From: Kalaharituber pfeilii
Lineage: Eukaryota > Ascomycota > Pezizomycetes > Pezizales > Pezizaceae
Reading direction: 5' to 3'
DNA: 64,000 nt
NCBI GenBank assembly: GCA_015179045.1
Contig: WHUZ01000003.1
Location: 1,302,001 to 1,366,000 of the forward strand
The position numbers were made by a program, and so were the translations under genes. The notes under the pieces were generated by a model, which was given only the letters and a program-made list of their open reading frames with translations, had not been told where the DNA came from and ran no database searches. Positions 23,576 to 35,809 of the stretch are shown here, one piece after another (the stretch's first letter is position 1; every line of letters begins with the position of its first letter).

Positions 23576-26277
23576 GATTGTGAAGACGCTTTAACCGAAA
23601 AGATTTAGGCCGCAAGGCAGTGGAAGAAGACTTAAGAAAGACTTTTCTCGAAGCTTTTGATGTAAATTAGGGTTGGATGTCGGCAGCAGCAAGGATTTTC
23701 AAGAACACGAGATCAACTGGGAGAATATTAATACACGGACTCGACTATAATGTGAGTAATAGGAAAAAAAAGATGAACAGAGCTTGATATGGGGGAGCAG
23801 CCGTTAGATGGCTCGACTGGATGGAGGTGGGGGAGGTGGGGGAGGTGGGGGAGTGGACGGAGTTTGACTGTTGGAGGTAGTAGTGGGGGAGGGGGGGGGG
23901 GGTACAGGAGCGGAGGGTTCAAGCAGAGGGGCGAAAGGGCAGTTTTGTCGCGTGCTGATGGTGAATGGTGAGTGTAACCTCTAGAGGGACTCAGGCGAGT
24001 GCGGGCGAAGAGGGGCGGTTGTTGCAGCTGCAGCGTTGGAGGGGGGTAGCCGGGTGGGCAGCAGACAGCAGAAGCAAAGAAATGTATGTAGACACTGGGA
24101 CATGCACTCACCTCCTGTAGCAGCTTGTGAGACGCAGGAATTTGTGTCGTCGGCGTGCGACACGAGACGCTGCAGCGACGATGAACTGTGGCTTTCCGGA
24201 TTCGATCGCGACGGGCGCAAGGAGTGAAAGCGACGAGTGCAAGTGTTTCGTAGTGTACAGTAATAAGGGTAGCACGGAGCAGGAACCGCCGCAGCACTTT
24301 GGGGAGCCGAGCAGCAAGAGTCGCACTGCAACCGCAACTAGTTGTAGATTTGTAGCCTCTTCCACTTCCCACGCCTGCCAGGGCAGCGAGTGTGGCCTGG
24401 CTTAGGTTATCGCAGAGGGCTAGAGCTGGAAAAAAAAAATGGCAGCACAACAGGGAGGCACCGAGAGCAGAGCGAGCCCACTTAGTGATACTGCTGCTGG
24501 CGGGAGAACAAGGGTCTCTGCGAAGGCCTTCGCACAGCCGGCTTGCTTGCTAGCACTGAGGCGCCGGAAAGCGGCGGCGGTTAGCTATTAGGAATTCAGA
24601 CAGTAGCATACAATGGATGCGTTGCGGTGCTTGCCTCCTCCCCAGCTCTATTCTTGCTCTGTGTCAGTGGTCAACTGAGCGGTCTCTGAACCTAAGCAGC
24701 CGGTGCAAGGTGGCGGCAGTTGAGAAGCTTTCAGGCGATGTCCCCGGGGCCAAGAAATTGGGCAACTTATACAGTCATATATAATCGGAGACACCCGGTG
24801 TATAAGGGAATGCAGCAGTTGTGTGTAAACAAAGGACGGACAGGTGAGATTGGATAGAAACGAGGATGCAAGTCTCTGTGGGATATGCGTAGTGTACTGG
24901 TACCATAAAATACACATTTAAACCATCTGCCACAGTTCATAGGAAATGGGTAAAACTATGAAGCTCTCCGGCTCAACAGCTGATCTCAAGGAAATCAGCC
25001 AGGCTAGCTATGGAGCATTGAATCAAAGTGAAGGGCACAACCAGAGTTACAACTTTCTCCTTAACACCTTAACGTTTCCTGGGCCCGGCTGCAGAGGTGA
25101 GATCAAAGTCTATTTTGCTGCTCAGAACGGCACATGTTTGTTCTCGTACCCAATGCACATGTGGTTGAACCACGAGATCAAAGTTGAGCTGTTTTGAGCG
25201 CCCAGCCGCTAGCCCACTGTTGCGGTAGCCAGGCAAAGCTCTGGATAGGCATGTCGAACTGCGTACCTGTGCAGCGGCTGGGGCAACATTCCCCTGGGGA
25301 AAATGACAGCTAATCCGGCTCTTGTGTCTCCCGTATGTACCTCAATGCTTTCGATTGCTTGTGTCTTCGTCTAGTGCCCACTCGATCACAACAAATCCTT
25401 ATCACATTTGTTAGTCCAGTGTCAAGCACATTGCCTGCTCCGTTATCACCCCGCATTAAGTGGGCACAGCCTAGCGCCAAGCATCAACTTTTGCAATGAG
25501 AACTAAACCAACCGTGCCAGGGTATGGGACTAGGGGCTCGGTGCTGATGTACTCGTACTCTGTTCAAGGAACTTGCCAGTGTGCCCTTCCCAATATGCAA
25601 ATAGCGGTTAGTAAATATACTTCAAGGGAGATGTATTAAATATGTGCTCGAGCAACGAGGGGTAGTGCAACCAGACTATGCTCGGGCTAAGCCTACCACC
25701 TTGCAACACAGGGCGTTGCACGACCCAAATTTGTCTCACGTGCATACTCTCATGTCAACTTTGATTGTTATCGATAATATCAGTAGCCCAATTCAAAATG
25801 CTTGGTGAGGGGCAAATGGTAAGGAAAACTCAGTTGGAGGTGCGACACTTTCGGCGCAACATATAAGCTAGATCTTGTAGAAGATGTTTTTTACCGATGG
25901 AGTCTAATTACTGACCTATCCAAGGTTCAAGAAATAGACTAGCCGGCTATCAGGTTTCCCAAGAGACCTGCTGATCCCGTGACTAATACATACATATCAG
26001 ACATAGATTCTCCCCTTACATGGAGACATCAGTAATGTATGAGACAGCCTTTCGAAAATTTGATGTCCGTACCTCAATTGCATGTCAATATGTAAGTAAT
26101 CCCTTGCGGCATGTCACTTGCTACTCTCGTTGGTTATTTTGATACAAAGTGAAACTGTTGACACATCTAACTTGCAATGCACTGGATGGCATCTCCGCTG
26201 CCAGCAGAGGATTGAATTTCCCACCTAAAACCTCCACCCATACCCTTTGCTACTAAGCTTTCCCTGAATCGCCCCTG
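23576..26277. other. Gene-poor region upstream of the PP2C gene
   Basis: Just upstream of the PP2C start there are G-rich tandem tracts (GGGGGAGGTG units about 23826-23860; a G-run about 23884-23902). The remainder to 26.2 kb shows only short frames without motifs. An inverted pair CCCAGCCGCT / AGCGGCTGGG occurs about 25201-25282. No gene is supported. Confidence 0.45.
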
Positions 26278-28743
26278 TCATGCTTGAGCTCCGATTGCAT
26301 CCCTCTGGCAAAAGCCCACGATTGCTATCCGCCTTCTGGCCTTCCCCTTCACTAATGCTTCGCCTCTTTGCCCAGGTCGACCTTTACCTTGAACTAATGA
26401 CCTCAGCTTTGATGAAACTGGAGCTGATTGTGATAGATCATCAGCTAAGGCGCCAAAGTCTTTGAACGGCTCGCTCGCAGATGTGGCTTTACTATCCCTG
26501 TGGTTACTTGGCTTTGAGACGAGCTTCTTTCGTTCCTCCTCTTCAGGGATTTCCGATATCTCCCACTCGTCCCCAAAATAAACATGCTTTACATCCTCGC
26601 TATGGTCAGAATCATCTGGCTTATAATGTCTCCCTTTCTCCTCAGACCCTTTTCGCAGTCCCCTAGGTTGCCACGGTTTGGCCTCTCCATTTTCACTGAC
26701 AATTATTAGGCTACCCACTAACCTGACACTAAAGACCTCTGCTGTGGAAACCGTGTCGACGGTAGCATCACTATCTCGACGTCCGCCTCTTTGCGCCCAC
26801 ATGATAGTTCTTCGCCAGGATCTCCTAAAGCTCGGAGCTATACCTTCATTGTAAATACTTTCTCCGGAATCAGTCTCTAAAGAGGCCCAATTCCTGCTTT
26901 CCTCCCTGCTAGCTAACCCCTTACCAGGTGCTGGTACATTGAGGGGCTCGCCGCTCACAATTTTTGTCAACACAGGGATGTTCGCTAATATCCTGGGTAT
27001 ATCACCACCATCTGGATCTATATGTTCGTCTGTGGTTATCGCAGAACCTATACTGCCATCACCAACTCTCATCAACAAACTACTTCCCAGAGTTATCTTT
27101 GATATGTTTTTTCGGTGCTGGTGCTATACCAACCAAACCCGGACCTGAATAATTTCGTTCGACTACACGTGTGTATTTCGATGACTTGGTTGGGATCACG
27201 GCAACAGGCCATGGCTCGGATGTTAGATTTGTGTGGATGGGACGAGAAATCGTATCGCAAGTCGGGGTCCCCGATCGTTGACCTGCCTTTTGAGAGCTGA
27301 AAAATGCGACCAGATTCTTGCGAGAAATGACGCAGAACAGGGTTAAAATTGCACCAGCCACTGGTAGGAAGGTGGAAAGTAAAATAACATTTACCCTGTG
27401 ACTGGATGTGGAGTCTTTATGCTGACTTCCGTCATAACTGTGGGGAGTCCCATCTGAGGCACTGCCACTAGTATTTGTCCCAAGATCCTTGATTGATATC
27501 TCGAAACTGCATGAGTCTGAGTTGCCAAAAATATCCCGTGCGGTTGGAATAACAAGAACACTATCTGCTTGAGAGGAACGTTGCCGCTGATTTTCAGTGA
27601 ATGTGAATCAAACGATAGCCATTCGCCCTCTGGGACAAATGTAACGTTCAGGCTTGATTGAAGATTGTAGGATCAAGAATGTATCGAGATTTCTCCCTTC
27701 TTGTTGCATTAACATCATTTGGTGTTGTGAGAAAAATGACAGGCTTTTTGACGTTGAATACAACGTGCATTGTTACTTCATTTGCATAGACGTCTTAGAT
27801 AATAATCGTGATGACTTCTGAACTTGTCTCAAATGGAGGAGTGCCGGTCAAGACGAAATCCTTTTCGTTGAAATTAAGCCAGGTAGTCACATTTGCTGTC
27901 ATGTGGTTGATATATTTCTCTTGGATGTTCTTATTATCCAACAGAACGTCCTTAATTGATATTTTGAAAAGAAGCTTCTTCTCATTAAGACGTTCACTTT
28001 AACCTCCTACCTCGCTAACGAAAGATGGTAGTTCACCATGACTTCGAAAGAAGTCGAAGAGCCTTCGAAGCCAATATAATCTTCAGCTACTTGCTTGAAG
28101 CCAACGGTTTGTGCAGCAACTTCTTGTGAAGCCAGTACTGGTGCTTCGCCAGAAAATTCGAGGTGCCTGCCGTCAAATTTTATCCAAGCAGGTAGAGGTG
28201 TATTATCGCTGGATACCGCATGATACTGCTTGATACCATTCGCGCCAGTGAATGTGCTCCCAGAGAAGGAAAAGCTAAATCGTTGGCCTTGGGAAAGAAT
28301 CAACCTTCCTTTACTATCGACTATGCCAATATCACGTGGTTGCGTTATGCCATCCTTCTCCACTATAGGGGCAAGAAGAGGAGAAACAATGAATTTCACG
28401 CCATTCACAAACTCTCCAGATCCATCAATAGCATAAAGGTCAAATAAGAATTCGCCATATCCTCCAATCCAGGAGTCCCATAAAATGTCCGAGATGCTCC
28501 ATCGAGCCAAAGCCATTGCGGTGCAATTTTTAGGCGATAATGTATTGGCAGAGCTTCGGAAGCAAACGTCAATTCTGAAAAAGTGAACGTAAAGTATTGG
28601 AAAATGCGGGCAACAGGCGGGAATTGTGAATTGATATGGAAAAGAAGCTTCGGGGTACATGTAACAAAGGGTGCCAATGATAATAATGGGATCATTAAGT
28701 AGATTGGTATCAAAGCCATTGAGGGAGCCGATGTTAGTAGCAT
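26278..28743 (-). pseudogene. AXL2: Decayed AXL2-like polarity/cadherin-fold membrane protein
   Basis: The translated segments follow the order of fungal Axl2. First comes a signal peptide (from 28719, MALIPIYLMIPLLSLAP) and then dystroglycan-type cadherin-like repeats (TFYGTPG, then YGEFLFDLYAIDGSG, then LVSS-type repeat blocks with LPAWIKFDGRHLEFSG, TTWLNFNEKDFVLTGTPP and WLSFDSHSLKISGNVP). A transmembrane helix near 27350 (AGAILTLFCVISRKN) and a long cytosolic tail with DSDATVDTVSTAEVFSVRLVG follow. The reading frame is broken repeatedly: a frameshift near 28460, TAG at 28007-28009, a frameshift near 27985, TAA at 27795-27797, frameshifts near 27655 and 27573, and another in a six-T run at 27107-27112. 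The last 266 codons (27078-26278) remain open. No intron model removes these lesions. One or two could be sequencing errors, but the two nonsense codons and non-homopolymer shifts indicate a pseudogene. Confidence 0.78.
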
Positions 28744-29142
28744 ATATCGAGACTGTTAAATGTAACCTGAGGGGTATATCTGGGTAGATATCGATACAAT
28801 GTATGGGGGGGAAAGATCACGAAGAACGAAGAGACTATTGAAGCTTACTGAGGAATACCCAAAGATAAAGAGCAGAGGGTAGTAACCACTTCCAGAATTT
28901 CAATGCAAACCCACTTTCCACGTTTGGGAAAGAGAAGACAAACTTTCTCTTCTGAACTTTGCTGTGCAATTTCAAATATCATAGCCCTTACGTGTGTTAA
29001 TGAGGAGTAGGGGCTGGAATGGTATGAAATGTCTTCCAGCTGTAAGGGGCTTGCTGTTTGGGTTGATCTGTTGCTGGAATGCAATGTGTGTCACTTCCAT
29101 GGTGTTGAAAGGAAAGCTACCATCATATTTAAGGTCATAATA
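28744..29142. other. Spacer between the AXL2 relic and the GNAT gene
   Basis: No gene is supported. A short minus-strand frame (28845-29084) shows no motif. This is probably the former AXL2 promoter plus the GNAT 3' UTR. Confidence 0.4.
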
Positions 29143-29709
29143 TCAAGTTCTGTTCATTATTAGGCCCAAGCTCATTCTTATTCCCGTCCGCCCTTCCCCA
29201 TAGTAGTTTTCCACGACCTCCTTTTCCTCAAAAGCAAAAGCTTCGTATAGGGCTCGTGCAGGCGCTCTCTCTTGATCAACCCATAGATCAACTTCGGTAA
29301 CTCCTCCCCTTCTAAGCCCCTCTAGGACAGTTTCTAACATCATCTTTCCGATCCCCCTTCCCCGTAGAGATTCCACCACACACACCTTGTGTATCCTTGT
29401 CAGAGCCTTCGAACGCAGGAATACGACGTAACCACAAAGACGGTAAGCTGGCTCCAAGTGCGGGCTATGCGTGTAAGTGCAGTATAAGTGTGTTGTACGT
29501 TTTACCAGCTCCGAGTCAAATTGGAAGGCCTCGCTTGTCGGAAAGGTGTGCTTCTCTGTCCGCTTGATCTGGGCGAGGAGGGGTGCCGACTCCGGTCGTT
29601 TAGATGGGACCTTTGTATACAAAATCTTTGTGAGGTCGCATGTGGTAGTGGTAGTGGCAGGCTTCGATGTGGCGCCGCCCGTGCTTGCTGTACTCTCTGT
29701 GATCGCCAT
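29143..29709 (-). CDS. GNAT-family N-acetyltransferase
   Basis: The family transfers acetyl from acetyl-CoA to an amine, but the substrate is not predictable here. The 188-aa frame has the GNAT fold order: an N-terminal helix-rich part (FPTSEAFQFDSELV), a beta strand CGYVVFLRSKALTRIHKVCVVE, motif A with the acetyl-CoA loop RGRGIGKMMLETVLEG, then VTEVDLWVDQERAPARALYEAFAFEE (motif B). The frame stays open upstream to an ATG at 29919, which would add 70 residues with several Arg and few acidic residues, a possible organellar leader. I chose 29709 because conservation-like sequence starts there. It is divergent from EFM6, with about 315 bp between starts (about 105 if the long form is used). Confidence 0.8.
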   Translation of the reverse strand: MAITESTASTGGATSKPATTTTTCDLTKILYTKVPSKRPESAPLLAQIKRTEKHTFPTSEAFQFDSELVKRTTHLYCTYTHSPHLEPAYRLCGYVVFLRSKALTRIHKVCVVESLRGRGIGKMMLETVLEGLRRGGVTEVDLWVDQERAPARALYEAFAFEEKEVVENYYGEGRTGIRMSLGLIMNRT

Positions 29710-30024
29710 TGACCTGTGGAAACCGCGGAGATTAGGAGAGGTTGTACAAACGCTGAGGGCCACACCTTTGAGCAGGGCCGCCCGCTGCCAAGCTCTTGCA
29801 TGCGGCTCTTTGCAACTGCCCAACCCCGCCTGCCCCGCCAAGAGTGCAGATCTGCATCTACAAACTGAAACGCGCACAGTTTGCAATTGAGCATATCGAC
29901 TTGCTATAAATGTCCACATTGTTACTGTGGTGCCACTCGATACCAGTCACCTCGCCGAATCCCACTGGAACCCCCGCTTCTTATCCAACCCCAAACTACG
30001 TCCTTCACTGGTACGCCTCCTCAG

Positions 30025-30925
30025 ATGAATCTATTCAACGACCCGAGTGATTCCGAGGTCGAACCGCTCTCTGAGGAGCTAATTCCCCTCGCCCCCAGGC
30101 TCGAAGCACGCATCACAGAAACCGACTTTGATGGCCTCTTATCACCACCTCTCAGGCTTCACGAGGACCTCACGAAGGGTTGTGGCGGGCAGATATGGCC
30201 TGCCGGTAATCTACTAGCAAAATACGTCTTACGGAATTACGACATTGAGAAGCTGAAGGGGAAGAGGGCGGTGGAGCTGGGAGCCGGTGGAGGACTGGTT
30301 GGGTAGGCATCTCTGACCTCTTTTCACTGCAATATTGGATTGTGAATGGCTTGTTTGAATTCTGAGGTGCGAGCTGCAATTGGATAAAATAGTCTGGCAA
30401 TGGCTTCGGCGTTCAAGGATAGCCGGATGGAGCTCTATATAACGGACCAGGAACCAATGATGGACTTGATGAGACGGAACGCCGAACTGAATAATTCCAC
30501 GGTGAGAGTGGAACTCTTAAATTGGGGCGAGCCTCTCCCAGCATGTGTTGTCTCATCCCCCGTCGACATTGTCCTTGCGGCAGATTGTGTCTACTTTGAA
30601 CCTGCATTTCCTCTGCTAGAGCAAACTCTGTGAGTAGCCAACATGTTAGCTCAACATTTGAAGCTAACGTAATTCTAGAATAGACCTTGTGACAGAAGAC
30701 ACTCTCGTCCTTTTTTGCTTCAAGAAGAGACGGAGAGCAGATCTCCGCTTTATGAAATCCATCAACAAAAGGCTGCAGGTAACAGAAGTAACCGACTATC
30801 CGGAATACGAAGAATGTTCCAGGGAGAGTATATTTCTGTCCGCAAGCCTACCCTTTGCTACCCATTTGCGACTATAGCTGACTTGACTTCGCTCCAGGTA
30901 TTCCATGAGAAAGAAGGAAATATAG
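30025..30925 (+). CDS. EFM6: EFM6-type protein-lysine N-methyltransferase (METTL21 family)
   Basis: This is an SAM-dependent seven-beta-strand methyltransferase; in yeast Efm6 methylates translation elongation factor eEF1A. Four exons are modelled: 30025-30302, 30393-30629, 30679-30837 and 30898-30925, giving 233 aa. Visible motifs are CGGQIWPAGNLLAKYVL, the SAM loop VELGAGGGLVGLAMA, the acidic strand end ITDQEP, the METTL21 signature VDIVLAADCVYFEPAFPLL, and FCFKKRRRADLRFM near the end. The last exon (YSMRKKEI) restores a family-like C-terminus but relies on a weak GTCCGC donor. If that intron is not used, the protein ends about 13 codons into the read-through (30877). Confidence 0.88.
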
Positions 30926-31048
30926 ACCTTATCTTATCTTGTCCCATTTCTCTGATGCCTACATCCTGACTGCTGGATTAAAACAAACGTCACTCTTGAA
31001 TAACATAAGAGTACATGTCACTCGCAGTATCTCTAATCACAAATCGCC

Positions 31049-32354
31049 CTAGATATCAATATTCATAACCTCCCTCAACCACGCCATAATTTCCGCCGCT
31101 ACCCTATCTGGATCCTCTTCAATCATAAAATGCCCAACCCCATTCCCAATCCCCCTTACCCTTACCAAGGTCTTCGATTCTATCCAGTCATTCCATACCT
31201 CGACCATATCGTACCGACTTCCCAAATAACTCATTGAAAAATAGATAGAATTGGCACTTTCAACTTCCTCCGTCTGCCTGATCCTGTGTCTGCTCTTCAC
31301 AATCCACCGTCGCACTGCCCCTGTAGTCTGCACAGCTAGCATCGATCACAACCCTATTAGTTGAAATATTCTCTGTAGTAAGGCAAGTTCTTGTATATCC
31401 TCTTTCTTCCCACCTCGTTTGTCCCAGCCCAGCTTTTGATCTTCTGGTCCACCCAATCCGCGCCCCCGTACGTCGCAATCATCTTCTCGGGCAATGGGAA
31501 TGGCCCTGTCAGAAAGCTCCAATGGAAGCAACCTACTGCCTTTTGCGGGTGAAAGATTGGAATTGTATAATATACGTACGATATCAAGTAACCCCGCGCC
31601 GATGATCTCAAAGTTGGAATGATCATTATCGAAGGTGAGGCGGTGGGAAATTCGCGCATCGCGGTCGTGGCCGATAAGAATGATTTTTTTTGACAAGTGG
31701 CCTCGGAAGCGCGGCCCCAGAGAGAAACGCGCAAGGCATTCTTTGAGGCGGTCGAGGATCCAGCGGCCTGTTTCGCGCTTAGAATACGCAGGTTTAATGT
31801 GCGTATAGCGGACGAAGGACTCGCCATAGCCGGGAATCTGGCAAGGTCAAATTTATGTAATTTTAGTGCGAATAGTGTCTTTTCAGTGGAGATTGTCGTC
31901 GGATGAAGGGCAATACATCTGGGATGTATAATAGGAGTTTTGTTGATAGGAGTTCGAGAACCTAAAGTAGAGTGTCAGTGAATGGCTCTTGGAGTCAGGG
32001 TAAGCAGGCGCAAGCTGTCAGCGAACTTGCATAATTAAAGCTCAGTCCAGTAATTCAGGACCATGGTCAGCCATCAAATCCGAGCTCAACGTCCAACTTA
32101 GCACAAAATTTCTTGCGCACGTGGGACAGCAGATGCTCACATATCATGCCTGTAAAAGATTCACGAAACTGAGTTAGCGTTGACGAAGACGGTAGGAGAC
32201 TAGGGACATGTGCATACGACTGCGGGTATCCATGGATCAATATCACGATGGATAACTTGTCTGAGGCGTTCTCGATGCCCCGCACTTGTGCGAAGACATG
32301 GACGCCAGGGACGTTGAATGCGAAGGTGGCGAGGGTAGTATCGTTGACTGCCAT
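31049..32354 (-). pseudogene. Decayed alpha/beta hydrolase (haloacid dehalogenase-like)
   Basis: Fragments in order match alpha/beta hydrolases of the fluoroacetate-dehalogenase/epoxide-hydrolase type: an N-terminus with IVILIHGYPQSYAH (oxyanion HGxP), PGYGESF, YSKRETGRWIL, the nucleophile region IGHDRDARISHRLTFD, FHWSFLTGPFPLPE, CADYRGSATVD, and the final GVGHFMIEEDPDRVAAEI with the catalytic His. They lie in different frames. Breaks occur near 31590, at the stop near 31357-31365, near 31262 and near 31240. About 300 bp between the HGYP block and PGYG (roughly 31850-32190) do not continue the domain cleanly and could be an insertion or an unusual intron. Substrate cannot be inferred from fragments. 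Confidence 0.68.
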
Positions 32355-33416
32355 GTTCGGCGATTCTCGAGCTGGGGAAATGTGCGCTGGGTTGATAGGT
32401 TCGATTTGGGGAGGGGGGGAGGATATATATGCTAACAAGTTACGTCGCAGGCAGAGAGCTGTTACTGAAATCACAAATCGGAGATGACGTTCCGATGCAA
32501 AGATCAGCTGACGAGCAGAAGTTGAGCTTGGCTGGTGACTCGCAGTCGGCAGTAGATCGCGATCATCGTCAAAGCCAACATCGACAAGCCTCTCGCAGCT
32601 TGAACTATGTACTTCTTAGTACTAGTACTTAAGCTCTGTGCCGCCGAACGAGGAACTGGACAGGAGCAGGGAGCAGGAGCGGGAGCGTGGCGACGCGCGC
32701 GGCAGCTACAATATATGTAATGACTTAGGCGCGCCCAACTGAAGCGCTGGAATGCATACACGGCACGCTCTCGTCACACATCACCGCATCCCTACACGGG
32801 GTATCGACAGGGACAAGCCACATCCACCCGGCCCTTACTAGCTGCGACGACGGACGGGATTGCCGCGAGGCGCCCCGCCCCGATATGCGCCAAGCGCAAG
32901 CCCCGTGATCGCCGCCGTTCAATACAGGGGCCTCCTTTCAGGGCGCACAATTCAAGTCGATGAATTCCCAAGAGGAAAAGAAACCAAGGGGGCAAAAAAG
33001 AAACGAGAGAATCCGTCAACAGAGCATACGAGTCCATCCTCATTGGGAGGAAGCCGACCATGCCCTGCGGATGACGAGGCCCTGGTTATTAAGTACTAGT
33101 ATCACCATCTCCGTAACGAGCACCCAGTGCTTACTGCTCTGCTCTATATTGCCATATGACATCTGGACACCAAGCTCAATCTCGACACAGCTCCGCTACA
33201 ACTGTTTCGCTCAATTCCAGGAACCCATCGGCAAACTCACCTACTCACCACAACTGATCTGGCACTCACGTCAGCTAACATCAACTAATCAACAGGACCC
33301 ACACAAGCGCACATCTGCATACGAATTCTATCCGCTTCATCAGCTCCCATTCAGCTCAGCATCACAGCCACCAAGTTATCTTGTAGCAAGCATCACCGTC
33401 ACCACACGCACCCACA
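32355..33416. other. Intergenic region upstream of the transporter gene
   Basis: No gene is supported. It contains one GTACTAGTAC palindrome (32619-32628) and GC-rich frames without motifs. The right part (about 33150-33416) is probably the transporter promoter and 5' UTR. Confidence 0.4.
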
Positions 33417-35809
33417 ATGGACCGCTCAGTGACACCTATGACAGCCCCTATACCTACCACCCCCCACCGCACCGTCCGCTTCCAACTCGACGACGACACG
33501 GCGGGCTCGTGGCCCCCAGAAAACGTCGAGGACCAATCATGGGGGGACCAAGAAGACCTCATGTATTCTGAGGACGAGGATGACGACATTGAGGGTGCTC
33601 GAGATAATGACAGTTCTTCGAGGTCCCGAGCGCCGCTGTTAACGGGGATGGAGGCCCCGGCAGTCAGAGTTGCGATGCAGCAGGATGCGGCGACGCAAGT
33701 ACTAGAGGGGGACAGGCCGAAAAGTGGAATGGGAATGGCATTTTTTAATATGAGTTAGTTTCTTCATGATGTGCGCAGAATTTCGAATTTATGCGGACGC
33801 TCACGAGCTGAGGATAGTTGGCGGGGAGAGTGAAGGAGGGTTATTGAGGGGGGTCATCAGCGATTGTTGAATTATAAAAGCTAACTTTCGGTTCATTTAA
33901 TACAAAGGCAACAGTATCATTGGTGCTGGAATAATAGGTGCGCACGGCTCGCAGGAAAAAAGAGATAAAATTGCTACATGACCCAACCTTTTGCTCTGAC
34001 GCAAAATATCTATCACCAGGACAACCGTACGCATTCAAACAAGCAGGCTTGGGAATGGGGATATTTTTGCTTGTGGTGTTGACTATAATTGTATGGATCT
34101 TCCTCTCTTGCATATTTTCCTCGTTCCTACCCAGTCATTATACATATACCCATATAACACCCAATTTAACACCAATAACTAGAGGCAACAAAAACAAACA
34201 TAATGAGCACTTTACTAATTTTTTATGCGTGTGATATTCTCCGAATAAAGGTCAATTGGACAATAAACTTAATCGTAATCAACTCTAAGCTCAGCGGAGC
34301 AAATTCGTTCCAGGCGACTGTCAGTGCATGCTTTGGTAGGCCAGGGCTAATAGCTATATCTGTCAGTGTCCCATACTCCCATATAAATATAAACCAATTA
34401 CTCATAGAGCCCATATAGCTGGCACAATGGGCATTGTAAGCCCCCGAGAATACATCTGCCCACTCCTTCCCTCTTTCCTTCTCAATCCTTCCTTATCCTC
34501 AACACATCCAATGAAGGCATACCCTAAGCTCATACTTAGCCTCCTCCCCTCTGCCCACTCAGCGCCTTCGGCGGTATGATCGCCTTCTGCATTATCATCG
34601 GCGACTCGATCCCTCACGTATTGGCCGCGATATTTCCCGGAATTGAATCCCTCCCCGTCTTGAACCTGCTTTCGTCCCGGAGAGCCGTGATCGTTATTTT
34701 CACGTTGGGGATATCTTATCCACTGAGTTTGTATCGGGACATTGCAAAGGTGAGTTCTTAGGCTACCCGTAGGGAAAGCAAACGGGAAGAAAGGATGTAC
34801 AGTACGCTTACTGGTACTGAGGGATGGATGATAGTTGGCCAAAGCTAGTGCCTTTGCGCTGCTGAGCATGTTGGTAATTATCTTTGCAGTCGTGACACAG
34901 GCCGCTCGGGTCCCGGAGGACAGTAAGGGAAATATGACGCCGGCGATGTGGACAGTCAATTCCGGAATTTTTCAAGCAATTGGGGTGATTTCGTTCGGTA
35001 CTTGCTTTAATTTCCTACATTTGTCCTAAGTATGTTCTGATAGGGTGGGACTAATCCTAAATACCCGGACATGAATAGCATTCGTATGTCGTATGTAGCC
35101 TCTTCCATCCTCCATCCCTACAGCAGACGCTAACCGATTTCATACAATAGACCACAACAGTCTCCTCATCTACGGCTCCCTCCGCAAACCCACGCTCGAC
35201 CGTTTCGCCACAGTGACAAACTACTCCACTGGCATCTCACTTATTGCGTGCCTCATCATGGCGCTTGGTGGTTTTCTAACATTCAAGGACAAGACAGAGG
35301 GAAACGTATTGAATAACTTTCCGGCGGATAACGTGATGGTAAACCTTGCAAGATTGTGAGTCCTGTACCCTGAGCCCCACCTGGTTACCCTCTCCAACCC
35401 AGGGCGCTGAACGCTAATAACAGGGGGCTCTGGGTGCCCATCCAGATGCTTCGGCCTCAACATGCTCACCACCCTCCCCCTGGAATCCTTTGTCTGCCGC
35501 GAAGTAATTGAGACCTACTACTATCCCCACATCCCGCACAACACCATTCGTCACCTCGTAGTTACCTCCTGTCATGTGTTTTCCGCCATGCTCATAGCCC
35601 TTCTCACTGAGGATTTAGGAGCGGTATTTGAGCTCATTGGCGCGACATCGGCATGTGCGTTGGCATATGTGTTGCCACCGCTGTGTTATGTCAGATTGGC
35701 GACGAGAAGCTGGAAAACGGGGCCGGCGATCGGGGTCGCGGTGTTTGGGATGACAGTCATGGCGATTAGTGTGATGTTGGCAGTGGGAAAGATGCTGGGG
35801 TGGAAGTAG
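33417..35809 (+). CDS. Vacuolar-type amino acid transporter (AVT / SLC38 family)
   Basis: This is a multi-pass transporter of the amino acid/auxin permease family, probably moving amino acids across the vacuolar membrane. Ten exons are modelled: 33417-33753, 33908-33937, 34020-34090, 34251-34361, 34419-34435, 34563-34749, 34835-34997, 35079-35090, 35151-35355 and 35446-35809, 498 aa in frame. Residues 1-110 are acidic and disordered, as in fungal AVTs. Core blocks: NSIIGAGIIGQPYAFKQAGLG, ISLAQWAFAFGGMIAFCIIIGD, LSLYRDIAKLAKASAFAL, FVCHHNSLLIYGSLRKP, and about ten hydrophobic segments. Exons 5 (17 nt) and 8 (12 nt) are microexons needed to restore the conserved AQWAFAF and AFVCHHN stretches. 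It is convergent with the DENN gene. Confidence 0.92.

Noticed and set aside
24946..25197. 83-aa plus-strand frame as a small secreted protein
   Set aside because: No signal peptide, no cysteine pattern, and no supporting splice or promoter features.
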